A model generated the notes under the pieces. The model did no database searches. It saw nothing but the letters and a program-made list of their open reading frames with translations, and was not told the DNA's origin. DNA of 64,000 bases from an uncultured Alphaproteobacteria bacterium. GTDB taxonomy: Bacteria; Pseudomonadota; Alphaproteobacteria; RF32; CAG-239. This document shows, piece by piece, positions 8,029 through 16,665 of this stretch (its first letter is position 1; each line of letters begins with the position of its first letter). The stretch spans positions 1 through 64,000 of the forward strand of contig CALXTQ010000021.1 of the NCBI GenBank assembly GCA_944391485.1, given 5' to 3'. Position numbers and translations under genes: made by a program.

Positions 8029-8907
8029 TTAATTCTTTTTCAGAAAAGAGAGGCGGGTTATCTGCTTTTTCTTTTCTTCTCTGGCAGTCAGAATTTCCAA
8101 ATCCCGTTCCTTGGCAATTTTATCCAGAATGGTCTTGACGACCTTGTCTATTTCCTTGTCGGCGCTGTAATCTGCCGGCAGGGCAAAATTAACCCGGTTG
8201 TCGACCAGAAGTTTCATTGCTTTCCGGCGCGTATGACTTTTGGGCTGATAGACGGCGATTGCGACCCCGCCGCGTTCTTTGGTCAGTTTCATTGAGGGAA
8301 TATCGGTCATTCCGTCTCCGAAATAAATCATGCGCTTGAACGGAATAGGCCTTTCCTCGTCGGGTGTGTATTCATTGACGGCAATATCGTCGTTTTTGCC
8401 CAGTCCTTTGTTGATTTTGGAAAGAAACTGGGTCTTAATGCTGTAATTGATGACGCGGGCCGGCCAGACGGGAGTGCCGTCTGCTCCGAAAGCGTAAGAG
8501 CAGGCGAAAACGTCTTTGAAATATTTGCGAATACAGCTGCCGGCGACAATTTCTTCATAGCCTGACGAGATCAGAAAATGTTCAATGTCCAGATCGAGGG
8601 ATCTGCCGTATTCGTTAATTCTTTCAAACCAGTCCAGCACGCCGTTGTAATATGTTATGTCTCTGGCGCATTCTTTCAGAAAGTCTCTGGTCAGCGGAAT
8701 TCCTTTTTCCCTGGCCGTTTTCATGAAATAATACATACTGCCGGTAACCTGGTCCGCATTGTTGTTGGCAGACCAGAGGTTGGCTTTTTTCCAGAAAGTG
8801 GCCGGTTTGTAGCCGAGCGCCGGAATAAGGCCGAAATCCTGCATATAGCTGGTGCTCAGTGTTTCGTCAAAGTCATAAATGAGGGCGACTTTTGTATTCT
8901 TTGCCAT
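8029..8907 (-). CDS. HAD-superfamily phosphatase
   Basis: A 292-residue soluble haloacid-dehalogenase-like hydrolase. Motif I is YDFDETLS near residue 11-18 (nucleophile and acid/base Asp, with Thr). Motif II is LISSG near 113, the lysine motif is in the middle region, and motif IV is YFGDGMTDIP near 215. Arrangement and an alpha-helical cap between motifs I and II resemble phosphoserine-phosphatase-like enzymes, but the substrate cannot be predicted. The start ATG is preceded by AGGGGAGA. Divergent from glyQS, convergent with the autotransporter. Confidence 0.85.
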   Translation of the reverse strand: MAKNTKVALIYDFDETLSTSYMQDFGLIPALGYKPATFWKKANLWSANNNADQVTGSMYYFMKTAREKGIPLTRDFLKECARDITYYNGVLDWFERINEYGRSLDLDIEHFLISSGYEEIVAGSCIRKYFKDVFACSYAFGADGTPVWPARVINYSIKTQFLSKINKGLGKNDDIAVNEYTPDEERPIPFKRMIYFGDGMTDIPSMKLTKERGGVAIAVYQPKSHTRRKAMKLLVDNRVNFALPADYSADKEIDKVVKTILDKIAKERDLEILTAREEKKKQITRLSFLKKN

Positions 8908-8997
8908 TTTTATATCTCCCCTTGCTTTTTGAATCTAAATATAATAAAAGAAATAGGTTAAAAAACATTCAATATTTTCGGAAAAAGGATTCTGACA

Positions 8998-10359
8998 ATG
9001 GTTGCAAAGACAATGGATCAGTTGGTATCGCTGTGCAAACGCCGCGGTTTTATTTTTCAAAACGCCGATATTTACGGCGGATTGCAGGGCGTGTACGATT
9101 ACGGTCCGTTGGGCGTTGAGCTGAAAAACAACCTGAAAGCCGCCTGGTGGCGCGCTATGGTTTATGAACGCGACGATATTGAAGGGCTGGATGCCGCCAT
9201 TCTGACCAACCAGAAAGTTTTGCATTATTCAGGACATGAAGATACTTTTTCGGATCCGATGACGGACTGCCGCAAATGCAAAGGACGTTTTCGCGCGGAC
9301 CATATTAAAGACGGCAAATGCCCGAACTGCGGTTCGACGGATCTGACGGAACCCCGCCCGTTCAACCTGATGTTCAAGACGGCGATTGGTCCGGTTGACG
9401 ACGGTTCGTCTTTCGGTTATCTCCGCCCCGAGACAGCGCAGGCCATTTTCACGCAGTTTCGCAACGTTGTCGATTCTACTTCCCGCAAACTGCCGTTTGG
9501 CATAGCCCAGATCGGAAAATCTTTCCGCAATGAGATTACGCCGCGCAACTTTATTTTCCGCGTCCGCGAGTTTGAGCAAGCCGAGCTGGAATATTTCGTC
9601 ATGCCCGGAGAAGACGAAAAATGGCATGAAATCTGGAAAGAAGCGCGGATAAAATGGTGGGAAGAGCAGGGACTCAAACGGGAGCATATCAATATTTATA
9701 CGACGCCGAAGGAGGATCTGGCGCATTATGCCAAGGCCTGTTATGACATCGAATATCAGTTTCCTCACGGCATGGAGGAGCTTGAAGGCATTGCCAACCG
9801 CACGGATTATGATCTGGGCAACCATACCAAAGGTCAGGATGAACTGAACCTGACCTCCCATTGCCACCCCAATCCAGATTCAACGCAGAAGCTCTGCATT
9901 ATGGACGACGGCAACAAATGGGTGGTTCCTTTTGTCATTGAGCCGTCGATGGGGGTCGACCGCGGCGTTTTGGCCATTATGACCGAAGCCTATGAAGAGG
10001 AAGATCTCGGCGGGGGCAACAGCCGTATTGTGCTGAAGCTGAAAAAACATCTGGCGCCGATCAAGGTTGCCGTTATTCCGCTGAAGAAAAACAATGAAGG
10101 AATTATGAACAAATGCCACGAGATCAAGAAAAATCTCCTCAGACTGGGAATAGGACGCGTCGCGCTTGAAAATACCGGCAACATAGGCAAGGCCTACCGC
10201 CGTCATGATGAAATCGGCACGCCTCTCTGCATTACCGTAGATTTTGAAACCATCGAACAGCAGCCTGAAAGCGTAACCGTCCGCGACCGCGACACAATGG
10301 AGCAGCACCGCGTCAATATTGCCGATCTGCCGGATTATTTAAGAAATTACTTCTTATAG
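8998..10359 (+). CDS. glyQS: glycyl-tRNA synthetase, single-chain (alpha2) type
   Basis: Charges tRNA-Gly with glycine in the cytoplasm. The 453-residue protein starts with the class II signature region [20 protein letters not shown] and has a zinc-type insertion (CRKCKG then CPNCGS, residues about 93-115). It shows the motif 2 area [10 protein letters not shown] and the motif 3 area EPSMGVDRG near 315, and an anticodon-binding domain from about 345 on. This is the homodimeric archaeal/eukaryotic-like enzyme, not the alpha2-beta2 GlyQ/GlyS pair common in Proteobacteria. Start ATG follows AAGGA. A strong terminator follows. Confidence 0.95.
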   Translation: MVAKTMDQLVSLCKRRGFIFQNADIYGGLQGVYDYGPLGVELKNNLKAAWWRAMVYERDDIEGLDAAILTNQKVLHYSGHEDTFSDPMTDCRKCKGRFRADHIKDGKCPNCGSTDLTEPRPFNLMFKTAIGPVDDGSSFGYLRPETAQAIFTQFRNVVDSTSRKLPFGIAQIGKSFRNEITPRNFIFRVREFEQAELEYFVMPGEDEKWHEIWKEARIKWWEEQGLKREHINIYTTPKEDLAHYAKACYDIEYQFPHGMEELEGIANRTDYDLGNHTKGQDELNLTSHCHPNPDSTQKLCIMDDGNKWVVPFVIEPSMGVDRGVLAIMTEAYEEEDLGGGNSRIVLKLKKHLAPIKVAVIPLKKNNEGIMNKCHEIKKNLLRLGIGRVALENTGNIGKAYRRHDEIGTPLCITVDFETIEQQPESVTVRDRDTMEQHRVNIADLPDYLRNYFL

Positions 10360-10366
10360 AAAAAGA

Positions 10367-10397
10367 AAAACTCCTCGGTTTAGCCGGGGAGTTTTTT
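10367..10397 (+). terminator. terminator of glyQS
   Basis: AAACTCCTCGG and CCGGGGAGTTT pair around a short loop just after the glyQS stop and end in a run of seven T. Its symmetry lets it serve the convergent small membrane genes too. Confidence 0.85.
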
Positions 10398-10402
10398 TCA
10401 GT

Positions 10403-10552
10403 CTAGTTTCTTGGAAACAAGATCTGTCTAAAGAGTTTCGCGGCTGCGGGCGATATATCTTTCAGGAAGATAATAAAGGCCCATACCGCGATCGCCAGCA
10501 GAAGAATCACAATAACTGCGGCGGTAATTCCGATGATCGCGTAAGTTGACAT
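10403..10552 (-). CDS. 49-residue single-span membrane protein
   Basis: A small frame starting ATG at 10552 encodes MSTYAIIGITAAVIVILLLA followed by a short positively charged tail ending FPRN. The N-terminal ~30 residues form one hydrophobic helix. It begins 6 bases after the stop of another tiny membrane protein on the same strand, so the two look like a pair. No Shine-Dalgarno sequence is obvious. Function unknown. A holin- or stress-type small membrane protein is possible but unproven. Confidence 0.5.
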   Translation of the reverse strand: MSTYAIIGITAAVIVILLLAIAVWAFIIFLKDISPAAAKLFRQILFPRN

Positions 10553-10558
10553 TAATTT

Positions 10559-10750
10559 TTAAATTTTTTTAGGGTTAAACACTCTGCGGGTTGTCATTAT
10601 GACAAATTCCGCAATTTCTAAAAACGCTTTCAGACACAGCAGCCCGATAATAATGACAGCTGCTCCGGCAGCGGCCAGAATAACGAAGGCGACAATGCCG
10701 AGAATCACGAGAAAAAATCTTGTGATTTCCCAAATAAGTTTCATATTCAT
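10559..10750 (-). CDS. 63-residue hydrophobic membrane protein
   Basis: A frame of 63 codons with a long hydrophobic segment (about residues 10-55, alanine/isoleucine/valine-rich) that could span the membrane once or twice, and a basic C-terminus RRVFNPKKI. Immediately upstream of a second tiny membrane protein in the same direction (gap 6 bases). The tandem layout and the similar design (hydrophobic body, basic tail, asparagine near the end) suggest a duplicated or cooperating pair. No family recognised. Confidence 0.5.
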   Translation of the reverse strand: MNMKLIWEITRFFLVILGIVAFVILAAAGAAVIIIGLLCLKAFLEIAEFVIMTTRRVFNPKKI

Positions 10751-11047
10751 ATGTTTTTAATTGAAAATTCTGCCGAAAAGCCATTATCGGAATTCGATGC
10801 CAGAATGATTTTCACAATAATAGCTTATTAAAAAATAAACTATCACACTATTTTTTGTGATGCAATAATTTTGTCTAATTTTATGCAAAATTTACGCGGC
10901 AGCCCGAAGCAGTCTCTGGCAGCGGTTTCCAGAGATACTGTCCGAACCGGCTTTTGCCGCATCCCCTTGCAGATAGCCCGAACCGGTTAGGAGCGTTCTG
11001 CCGGCAAATTGCCGGAGCTTTTATCCGCGCGGCCGTCAGGCGTTTTT
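10751..11047. other. intergenic region, about 300 bases
   Basis: Lies between the CoA-disulfide-reductase-like gene end and the tiny membrane genes, all on the minus strand. The left half is AT-rich with a weak ATCACA/TGTGAT inverted repeat near 10843-10864. The right half is GC-rich with a CCGGC/GCCGG stem near 11001-11015 that lacks a T run. The promoter of the tiny genes must be here. No gene seen. Confidence 0.4.
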
Positions 11048-12700
11048 TCAGATTCTGACGATATCCGGCGTCAGTTGACGGTCTGCCGTAATTTCCCGGT
11101 AAAGCTGCAGGCCGCCGCTCAAAACATAGATATTGTCAAATCCGCGGTTGCTGAGAAGACAGGCGGCAATGTAGGATCCGACGCCGTATTGGCAGTAAAG
11201 AACAACCTTTTTCTCATGCGGAATGGACGTCAGATTATTGCGCAGGGCATAAAGAGGAATATTGACTGCATTGGGAATTTTTCCTTCCTTAAACTGTTCC
11301 GGAGAGCGAATATCGACAATCATCGTTCCGTCAATTGCGTTTTTCTGGTTGATATCGTCGTAGAAGGCAAATTTAACGCGTTTTTCAATAATATTTTGCG
11401 CCATGGAACCGAGATTGTTGACGGCATCTTTTGCCGAAGAAAAAAGCGGGGAATAACAAAGTTCAAGATTTTCAAGCCCGGCAGTTCCGGCATTGAGCTG
11501 CATCGCGGCGGCAATAGTGTCAATGCGTTTGTCAATGCCGTTTTTGCCAATCCCCTGTGCGCCGAGCAGTTGTCCGTCCGGCGAGAACAGAAGTTTGAAC
11601 AGCATAAGTTCCTTTCCCTGCATATAAGAGGAGATATCCCAGTCATAAAGATTGAGCTTGTAATATTCCATATTGTTTTCTTTAAGCTTTTTTTCGTTTA
11701 ATCCTGCGGCGGCAGCCGTCATGTCAAAAATCTTTATAACGGATGTTCCCAGTGCGTGCTTAAATTCTGAGTCAACTCCGCCGAGAGCGTCGGCCGCCGT
11801 TTTGGCCTGTTTGACGGCCAGCCCGGCCTGAGCCGCGCGGATAGGTTGTTTGCTGACAAAATCCCGGACTTCAACGGCATCTCCGGCCGCATAGATGTCT
11901 TTGTCTGATGTCTGCATATGTTCATTGACCTTAATTCCGCCGCTTTCGCCGATTTCCAGATCGGCAAGAACCGGAAGTTTCAGGTCCGGACTGACGCCGG
12001 TTGCGATAACGGCCAGATCGTACCGGAGGCTTTCGCCCGAAGAGAGCGTTACCCGGCTTTCGTCAAAGGCTGTTACGCGTTGCCCGGGATAAAGGGTCAG
12101 ATTTTTGCTGCGGAGATAGTTGTGTAGAGGCGCGGCCATATCTTCATCAAACTGTGGCAGCAGATGCGGAGAGGCTTCGGCGATAGTCGTGTGAATACCG
12201 AGTTTGACCAGCGCTTCGGCTGTTTCAAGCCCGGTATGCCCGCCGCCGACAACAATTGCGTTTTTGGGAGCATTGAATTTAATAAAGTCTTTAATTCTTT
12301 CTACGGAGGCCAGATCCTTGAGGGTAAACACCTGTTCCGTTAAAATTCCCTCAATGTCGGGACGCAGCTGCAAAGCGCCGATGGCGATAATCAACCTGTC
12401 ATAACTTTCATCGGCTTTGCCGGCAAGGGAGACGGTTTTTTCTTTGCGGTTGATAGCCGTAACCTCCGTGTTCAGACGGACGTCAATATTGTATTTTCTT
12501 TTCAGTTTTTCCGGGGTTGTTCCGATGAGGTCTCTTTTATCCTCAATGTCTTCGGAGAGAAAATAGGTAAGGCCGCAGTTGGCGACGGCCAGTTCTCCGG
12601 TTTTTTCCAAAATTAGAATTTCCGCGTTTTCATTCAGGCGCCGCAGGCGTGTTGCCGCGGCTGTTCCGGCAGCTCCGCCGCCGATGATTACCACTTTCAT
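11048..12700 (-). CDS. CoA-disulfide reductase-like flavoprotein fused to rhodanese
   Basis: A 550-residue pyridine-nucleotide-disulfide oxidoreductase. An FAD Rossmann motif (VIIGGGAAGTAAA) opens the protein. A single redox cysteine sits at C42 in VANCGLTY, the position used by CoA-disulfide reductases and NADH oxidases. A second nucleotide motif (VVGGGHTGLETAE) is near residue 150, and the last ~100 residues are a rhodanese domain with its cysteine in YCQYGVGS (about C503). In the known CoADR-RHD family the enzyme reduces CoA disulfides, persulfides or polysulfides with NAD(P)H. It is therefore likely involved in thiol or sulfane-sulfur homeostasis in the cytosol. Start follows AGAGGCA. Confidence 0.88.
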   Translation of the reverse strand: MKVVIIGGGAAGTAAATRLRRLNENAEILILEKTGELAVANCGLTYFLSEDIEDKRDLIGTTPEKLKRKYNIDVRLNTEVTAINRKEKTVSLAGKADESYDRLIIAIGALQLRPDIEGILTEQVFTLKDLASVERIKDFIKFNAPKNAIVVGGGHTGLETAEALVKLGIHTTIAEASPHLLPQFDEDMAAPLHNYLRSKNLTLYPGQRVTAFDESRVTLSSGESLRYDLAVIATGVSPDLKLPVLADLEIGESGGIKVNEHMQTSDKDIYAAGDAVEVRDFVSKQPIRAAQAGLAVKQAKTAADALGGVDSEFKHALGTSVIKIFDMTAAAAGLNEKKLKENNMEYYKLNLYDWDISSYMQGKELMLFKLLFSPDGQLLGAQGIGKNGIDKRIDTIAAAMQLNAGTAGLENLELCYSPLFSSAKDAVNNLGSMAQNIIEKRVKFAFYDDINQKNAIDGTMIVDIRSPEQFKEGKIPNAVNIPLYALRNNLTSIPHEKKVVLYCQYGVGSYIAACLLSNRGFDNIYVLSGGLQLYREITADRQLTPDIVRI

Positions 12701-12757
12701 GTTTCTGCCTCTGAATAAATTGAGCCTGACTTATAAATAGGCAGTCCGGAGCGTTAA

Positions 12758-13084
12758 TCAAGCGCCGTATTGCGAAATTTTGAGCAGGATGACGCCGGAA
12801 ACAATGAGGATAATTCCCAGCCAGCTGGAAAGGGTCGAAGCGTCGCCGAAAAAGATAACGCCGATCAGAAAGGTTCCCATCGCGCCGATGCCTGTCCAAA
12901 CCGCATAAGCCACGCTAATAGTAATCTGTTTTTGCGCCAGATAAAGAAAAACGCCGCTTAAGGCCATGGATAACACGGCAAGGGCAATCCAGGCAAAACG
13001 GTTGTCGGAAAGATGAGACAATTTAAATCCGAGCGGCCAGCCGATCTCAAAGACAGCTGCTGTGAGCAAAAAAATCCAAGCCAT
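12758..13084 (-). CDS. small multidrug resistance exporter, SugE/Gdx-like
   Basis: Four-helix inner-membrane transporter of 108 residues, the standard SMR length. The essential glutamate is E13, in VFEIGWPLGFK, and the W-x-x-G-x-K pattern after it resembles the guanidinium (Gdx/SugE) branch more than EmrE. The AYAVWTGIGA motif of helix 3 is present. SMR proteins work as antiparallel dimers exchanging protons for small cations. Start ATG follows GGGAGG. It lies 47 bases downstream of a coiled-coil gene. Guanidinium as substrate is an inference from motifs. Confidence 0.85.
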   Translation of the reverse strand: MAWIFLLTAAVFEIGWPLGFKLSHLSDNRFAWIALAVLSMALSGVFLYLAQKQITISVAYAVWTGIGAMGTFLIGVIFFGDASTLSSWLGIILIVSGVILLKISQYGA

Positions 13085-13131
13085 AGGTACCTCCCGTCAG
13101 GATATAAGTGTTTTTTAGAAAAATAAAAGAG

Positions 13132-13881
13132 TTATCTTCCGCCGCCGCGGCCTGTGGAGACGGCAGCTTGCGCCGCTGCTTGTTGCTTGGCGCTGGTTTC
13201 CTGCTGTCGTTCCTGTCTCTGCCTTTCCTGTTTCTCCTGCTGTTGTTTCTCTTTTTCCGCTTCGTTTCTGGCATTTTCTTCCTGTCTTTTCTCAGCTTCT
13301 TTTTGTTTGGCCAGAAATTGTCTGCGTTCATCCTGTTTGGTACGCTGGTCGTCAAATTCTTCAATTTTTTTGCGGACTTCCCTGATCGCCTCCCTCTGCA
13401 TACGGCTCAAACGTCCCTTTGCGCCTTTTTTTTTCTCGATTTTGGCAATGAGTGCCCGTTGCAGGTTTTTGAAAAAGCGCGAGCGGAATTCTGACAAGAC
13501 CTTACGGATAATTTTGATGAGAACCTGCCGTTTCAGTTTTTCAAACTGGCGGCTTTGCTGATAGAGAACTTCGCGCAGCATTTGTTTTTTCAGAATATCG
13601 CGGTTGCGCAGCTGTTCAGTCTGCAGTCTGTTAAAAATTTCCGCTTTGAAGGCGTCTTTTTCGCTGGCATCATATTCCTCAAGAATAATGTCGGTTTGCT
13701 TTCGTTCTGCTTCGGCGATTTTTTGCTTTTCCTTAAGATGCTCATCCTGAGTTTGTTTCCATAATCTGATAAAAAACAGGATGAAGATGACGACAAGAAC
13801 AGCTGCTGCCAGTCGGAGAGAACGACAGAAATCCGGATCCTGCAAAAAAAGAGAAAGTATTTTTTCAGTAAACATTTTCAT
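13132..13881 (-). CDS. membrane-anchored coiled-coil protein, unknown function
   Basis: A 249-residue protein with one transmembrane helix near residues 22-40 (LAAAVLVVIFILFFIRLW) and then a long, highly charged, helical region. It is rich in Lys/Glu/Gln/Arg and becomes almost pure coiled coil (EKEKQQQEKQERQRQERQQE near 210-230) before a Gly/Arg tail. No enzymatic motif. The topology suggests a cytoplasmic rod anchored in the inner membrane. No good ribosome binding site is visible before ATG 13881. Upstream of the SMR gene in the same direction. Confidence 0.65.
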   Translation of the reverse strand: MKMFTEKILSLFLQDPDFCRSLRLAAAVLVVIFILFFIRLWKQTQDEHLKEKQKIAEAERKQTDIILEEYDASEKDAFKAEIFNRLQTEQLRNRDILKKQMLREVLYQQSRQFEKLKRQVLIKIIRKVLSEFRSRFFKNLQRALIAKIEKKKGAKGRLSRMQREAIREVRKKIEEFDDQRTKQDERRQFLAKQKEAEKRQEENARNEAEKEKQQQEKQERQRQERQQETSAKQQAAAQAAVSTGRGGGR

Positions 13882-14057
13882 AAAAATATTTTGCAGCTTA
13901 AATTTTAATAAATATTAAAAATTGCGAAAATGCTTGACTCTTTGTCAGAAGTCTTTTATAAATCAGGCAAAATAACTAGCTTTTAAGCATAGAAAGTATA
14001 GGAGTAAAACATAACACGCCAAGGCGTGCCGCCAGTCAGCGAGGGTTCGCACACTGG

Positions 14058-14077
14058 CGTGCAATAGTTTGTAGGTA
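14058..14077 (+). repeat. 20-base direct repeat, copy 1
   Basis: CGTGCAATAGTTTGTAGGTA occurs here and again, identical, at 14153-14172, 95 bases later. The two copies flank the main structured part of the ffh leader. Confidence 0.9.
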
Positions 14078-14152
14078 CTGGTTTGAAACGGGCGAGAGAG
14101 CGTCGCGGTTTCGGGGCAGGGTGCCGACAGGTTATCGCTCAGGCCGCGCCTA

Positions 14153-14172
14153 CGTGCAATAGTTTGTAGGTA
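14153..14172 (+). repeat. 20-base direct repeat, copy 2
   Basis: Exact second copy of the repeat at 14058-14077, ending 26 bases before the proposed ffh start. In copy 1 the GTAGG part can pair with CCTAC just before this copy, so the repeats could offer alternative pairings. Confidence 0.9.
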
Positions 14173-14198
14173 AGTATTTCAGATGAGGGGATAAAACA

Positions 14199-15596
14199 AT
14201 TTTTGAAGCTTTGACAGATAAACTGGGCGCCGCCTTTTCCAAAATCACCTCGCGGGGTGTTTTGAGCGAGAAGGATATTGACGAGGCAATGCGCGAAATC
14301 CGCATCGCGTTGCTTGAGGCTGACGTGTCTCTGCCTGTTGTCAAAGATTTCATTGCCAAAGTCAGGGAGCAGTCAGTCGGCGAAAAGGTTGTGCGCTCTG
14401 TTCAGCCCGGGCAGATGGTTGTTAAAATCGTCCATGACGAACTGGTCAGGCTGCTGGGCAGTGAGGAAAACTCCGGACTGAACCTGAATGCTGTGCCGCC
14501 GGCCTGTATTCTGATGGTCGGCCTTCAGGGATCCGGCAAAACCACGACCTCCGCAAAAATTGCCAACAAACTCAAGGCCAGAAAGAAGGTTATGCTGGTG
14601 TCGCTGGATATTTATCGTCCGGCTGCTCAGGAACAGCTGGCTCAGCTGGCGGAACAGATCGGCGTTTACGCTTTGCCGGTCATCAGAGGCGAAAAGCCAG
14701 CCGAAACGGTCAAAAGGGCAATCAGCGAAGGCAAAAAAGGCGGTTTTGATGTTATTATTCTCGATTCTGCCGGCCGTCTGCATATTGACGAAGAGCTGAT
14801 GAACGAAGTCGTCGAAGTCAAAAAAATCGCCGATCCGGTCGAAACGCTTTTGCTTGCCGATGCCATGATCGGCCAGGATTCCTGCAATGTTGCCAGAGAG
14901 TTTAATGAAAAAGTCGGTATTACGGGGATTATTCTGACCCGTATTGACGGCTCGGCTCGGGCTGGGGCGGCGCTGTCGATGAAAATGGTTTCCGGCGTGC
15001 CGATAAAGTTTTTGGGTACCGGCGAAAAAATAGACGAGTTTGAAGAGTTTCATCCCGACCGTTTGGCCGGGCGCATTTTGGGGCAGGGAGACGTTGTTTC
15101 TCTGGTCGAAAAGGCGATAGAAAATGTGGACCGTGGCGAAGCCGAAAAAATGGCCAGAAAAATGATGAAAGGCAAGTTTGACCTGGAAGATATGCTGGCA
15201 CAGCTGCGTCAGGTGCAGAAATTGGGGAGTATGGGCAGCCTTTTGGGGATGATTCCCGGTCTTTCCAAATTCAAAAATCAGATCGAGCAGGCCGGTGTCG
15301 GCGATGATCTGATAAAAAAACAGGAGGCAATCATTCTTTCGATGACGCTCAAAGAAAGAAGAAATCCTGACATCATCAAGGCCTCCCGCAAAAAACGCAT
15401 TGCGGCGGGTTCCGGCGTTGAGGTTCATGAAGTTAACAAGCTGCTCAAATCATACGAGCAGATGTCGACGATGATGAAAAGAATGGGCAGACTGGGGGGA
15501 CTGAAGGCAATGGCCGGCATGAACCCCCTGTCGGCCCTGAACAATAATCCGCTTGGCAAAATGCTTGGCGGAATGGGTAAGAAATTTCCGTTCTAG
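14199..15596 (+). CDS. ffh: signal recognition particle protein Ffh (probable AUU start)
   Basis: GTPase that binds signal peptides of nascent membrane proteins and docks with FtsY. N domain, then the GTPase G domain with GLQGSGKTTT, DIYRPAAQEQL, DSAGR and TRIDG. A methionine-rich M domain follows (KMMKGKFDLEDML, MIPGL, MTMKRMGRLGG-like segments), giving the usual length. No ATG, GTG or canonical start sits at the right place. The frame reads ATT-TTT-GAA-GCT-TTG-ACA, matching the family N-terminus MFExLTDKL, and GAGGGG lies eight bases before the ATT. TTG at 14211 is the alternative but lacks a well-placed ribosome site. First gene of the ffh-rpsP-rimM-trmD-rplS operon. Confidence 0.95.
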   Translation: MFEALTDKLGAAFSKITSRGVLSEKDIDEAMREIRIALLEADVSLPVVKDFIAKVREQSVGEKVVRSVQPGQMVVKIVHDELVRLLGSEENSGLNLNAVPPACILMVGLQGSGKTTTSAKIANKLKARKKVMLVSLDIYRPAAQEQLAQLAEQIGVYALPVIRGEKPAETVKRAISEGKKGGFDVIILDSAGRLHIDEELMNEVVEVKKIADPVETLLLADAMIGQDSCNVAREFNEKVGITGIILTRIDGSARAGAALSMKMVSGVPIKFLGTGEKIDEFEEFHPDRLAGRILGQGDVVSLVEKAIENVDRGEAEKMARKMMKGKFDLEDMLAQLRQVQKLGSMGSLLGMIPGLSKFKNQIEQAGVGDDLIKKQEAIILSMTLKERRNPDIIKASRKKRIAAGSGVEVHEVNKLLKSYEQMSTMMKRMGRLGGLKAMAGMNPLSALNNNPLGKMLGGMGKKFPF

Positions 15597-15645
15597 CCAT
15601 AGGCCGGGAATTTAAATTTTGTTTATTTACTGAAAGGATATAAAA

Positions 15646-16056
15646 ATGGCAGTTCGTATCAGACTATCGCGCGGTGGTTCCAAAAAGCGCCCCTTCTACA
15701 AAGTAGTAGCCGCTGACCAGAGATCTCCTCGCGACGGCAGATTTATTGAAAAATTAGGTACTTTTAATCCTCTGCTGCCGAAAGACCACGCAGAGAGATT
15801 CGTTATCAACGAAGAAAGAGTAAAATACTGGCTCGGCAACGGTGCCCAGCCGACGGAAAGAATGCAGAAAATGCTGTCTGTTCTGGGTCTGTGCGCAGCT
15901 CCCGTAATTCATGACCAGCCGAAGAAATCTGCTCCGAAGGCAAAAGCTCAGGAAAGAATTAAGGAAAAAGCCGAAAAGGCTGCTGCCGCTGCCGAAGCTG
16001 CAAAAGCTGCCGCGGAAGCTCCTGCCGAACAGGCTTCTGAAGAAGCTCAGGCTTAG
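15646..16056 (+). CDS. rpsP: 30S ribosomal protein S16
   Basis: Small-subunit protein needed for assembly of the 16S rRNA 5' domain. [20 protein letters not shown] is the standard N-terminus and the first ~85 residues cover the whole family. The remaining ~50 residues form an Ala/Lys/Glu-rich tail ([20 protein letters not shown]) of the kind seen in many alphaproteobacterial S16 proteins. ATG follows AAAGGA. Lies between ffh and rimM in the classic order. Confidence 0.97.
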   Translation: MAVRIRLSRGGSKKRPFYKVVAADQRSPRDGRFIEKLGTFNPLLPKDHAERFVINEERVKYWLGNGAQPTERMQKMLSVLGLCAAPVIHDQPKKSAPKAKAQERIKEKAEKAAAAAEAAKAAAEAPAEQASEEAQA

Positions 16057-16113
16057 TCATTTAAGTTGTTTTGTTATTTTTAAGAAGCAAGCTTCAAAAG
16101 ACTGGAAGAACTG

Positions 16114-16665
16114 ATGGAAAATACAAAAAGAATTTGTCTGGGGGCGATTGTTGGAGTTCACGGCATCAGAGGCGAGGTAAAAGTCAAAAGCTTTACCGAG
16201 CGCGATGCTGACATTGACAAATACGGTCCGCTGGAAAGCAAAGACGGTTCCAGAATATTTGACATCAGGGTAACCGGTCGTTCAAAGGAGCTGCTGCGGG
16301 TAAAGATTAAAGGCGTCGATGACCGCAATGCTTCGGAAGCCCTGATCGGGACGGAGCTTTATGTGGAAAAGGGCGTTTTACCGGAACTTGCGGAAGATGA
16401 ATATTATCATGCCGATTTGATCGGGGTGGATGTCATTGAGAAGGATTCCGGGCGCAGTCTCGGAAACGTGTCGGGAATTTATAATTTTGGCGCCGGAGAA
16501 ATTCTGGAGATCAAAATGTCCGGCAGCGGAAAACTTGAGATGATTCCCTTTACCAGACAGTATGTTCCTGATGTCAGAATTAAAGAAGGCTGTATTATTG
16601 TTGAATCTGCGGTAATGAACTTTGCAGAAGATGACGACGGGGAAAATGCTTCCGATGAAGGTTAA
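16114..16665 (+). CDS. rimM: 16S rRNA processing protein RimM
   Basis: Ribosome maturation factor of 183 residues that binds S19 and helps fold the 30S head. The N-terminal beta-barrel opens with ICLGAIVGVHGIRGEVKVKS, and the C-terminal PRC-barrel follows (DEYYHADLIG, then IPFTRQYVPDV). The acidic end ([13 protein letters not shown]) overlaps the start of trmD. ATG 16114 is preceded by GGAAGAACTG. Translation is probably coupled to trmD. Confidence 0.96.
   Translation: MENTKRICLGAIVGVHGIRGEVKVKSFTERDADIDKYGPLESKDGSRIFDIRVTGRSKELLRVKIKGVDDRNASEALIGTELYVEKGVLPELAEDEYYHADLIGVDVIEKDSGRSLGNVSGIYNFGAGEILEIKMSGSGKLEMIPFTRQYVPDVRIKEGCIIVESAVMNFAEDDDGENASDEG

Larger units (their letters stand above)
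13882..14198 (+). promoter_or_regulatory. structured leader upstream of ffh, function unknown
   Basis: More than 300 bases without a gene. From 14015 it is strongly structured. CACGC/GCGTG closes a tetraloop at about 14015-14028. CGCCAGT (14030-14036) pairs with ACTGGCG (14053-14059) around an inner GCGA/TCGC stem. GTAGG (14071) can pair with CCTAC (14149) enclosing further stems. It does not contain the conserved SRP RNA core, the RNase P core or tmRNA features. It may be a cis-acting leader of the ffh operon or a separate small RNA gene. The AT-rich first 130 bases probably hold the promoter. Confidence 0.4.

Noticed and set aside
13990..14175. SRP RNA gene next to ffh
   Set aside because: The conserved apical SRP loop (GGAAGCAGC-type core) is absent from the region on either strand.
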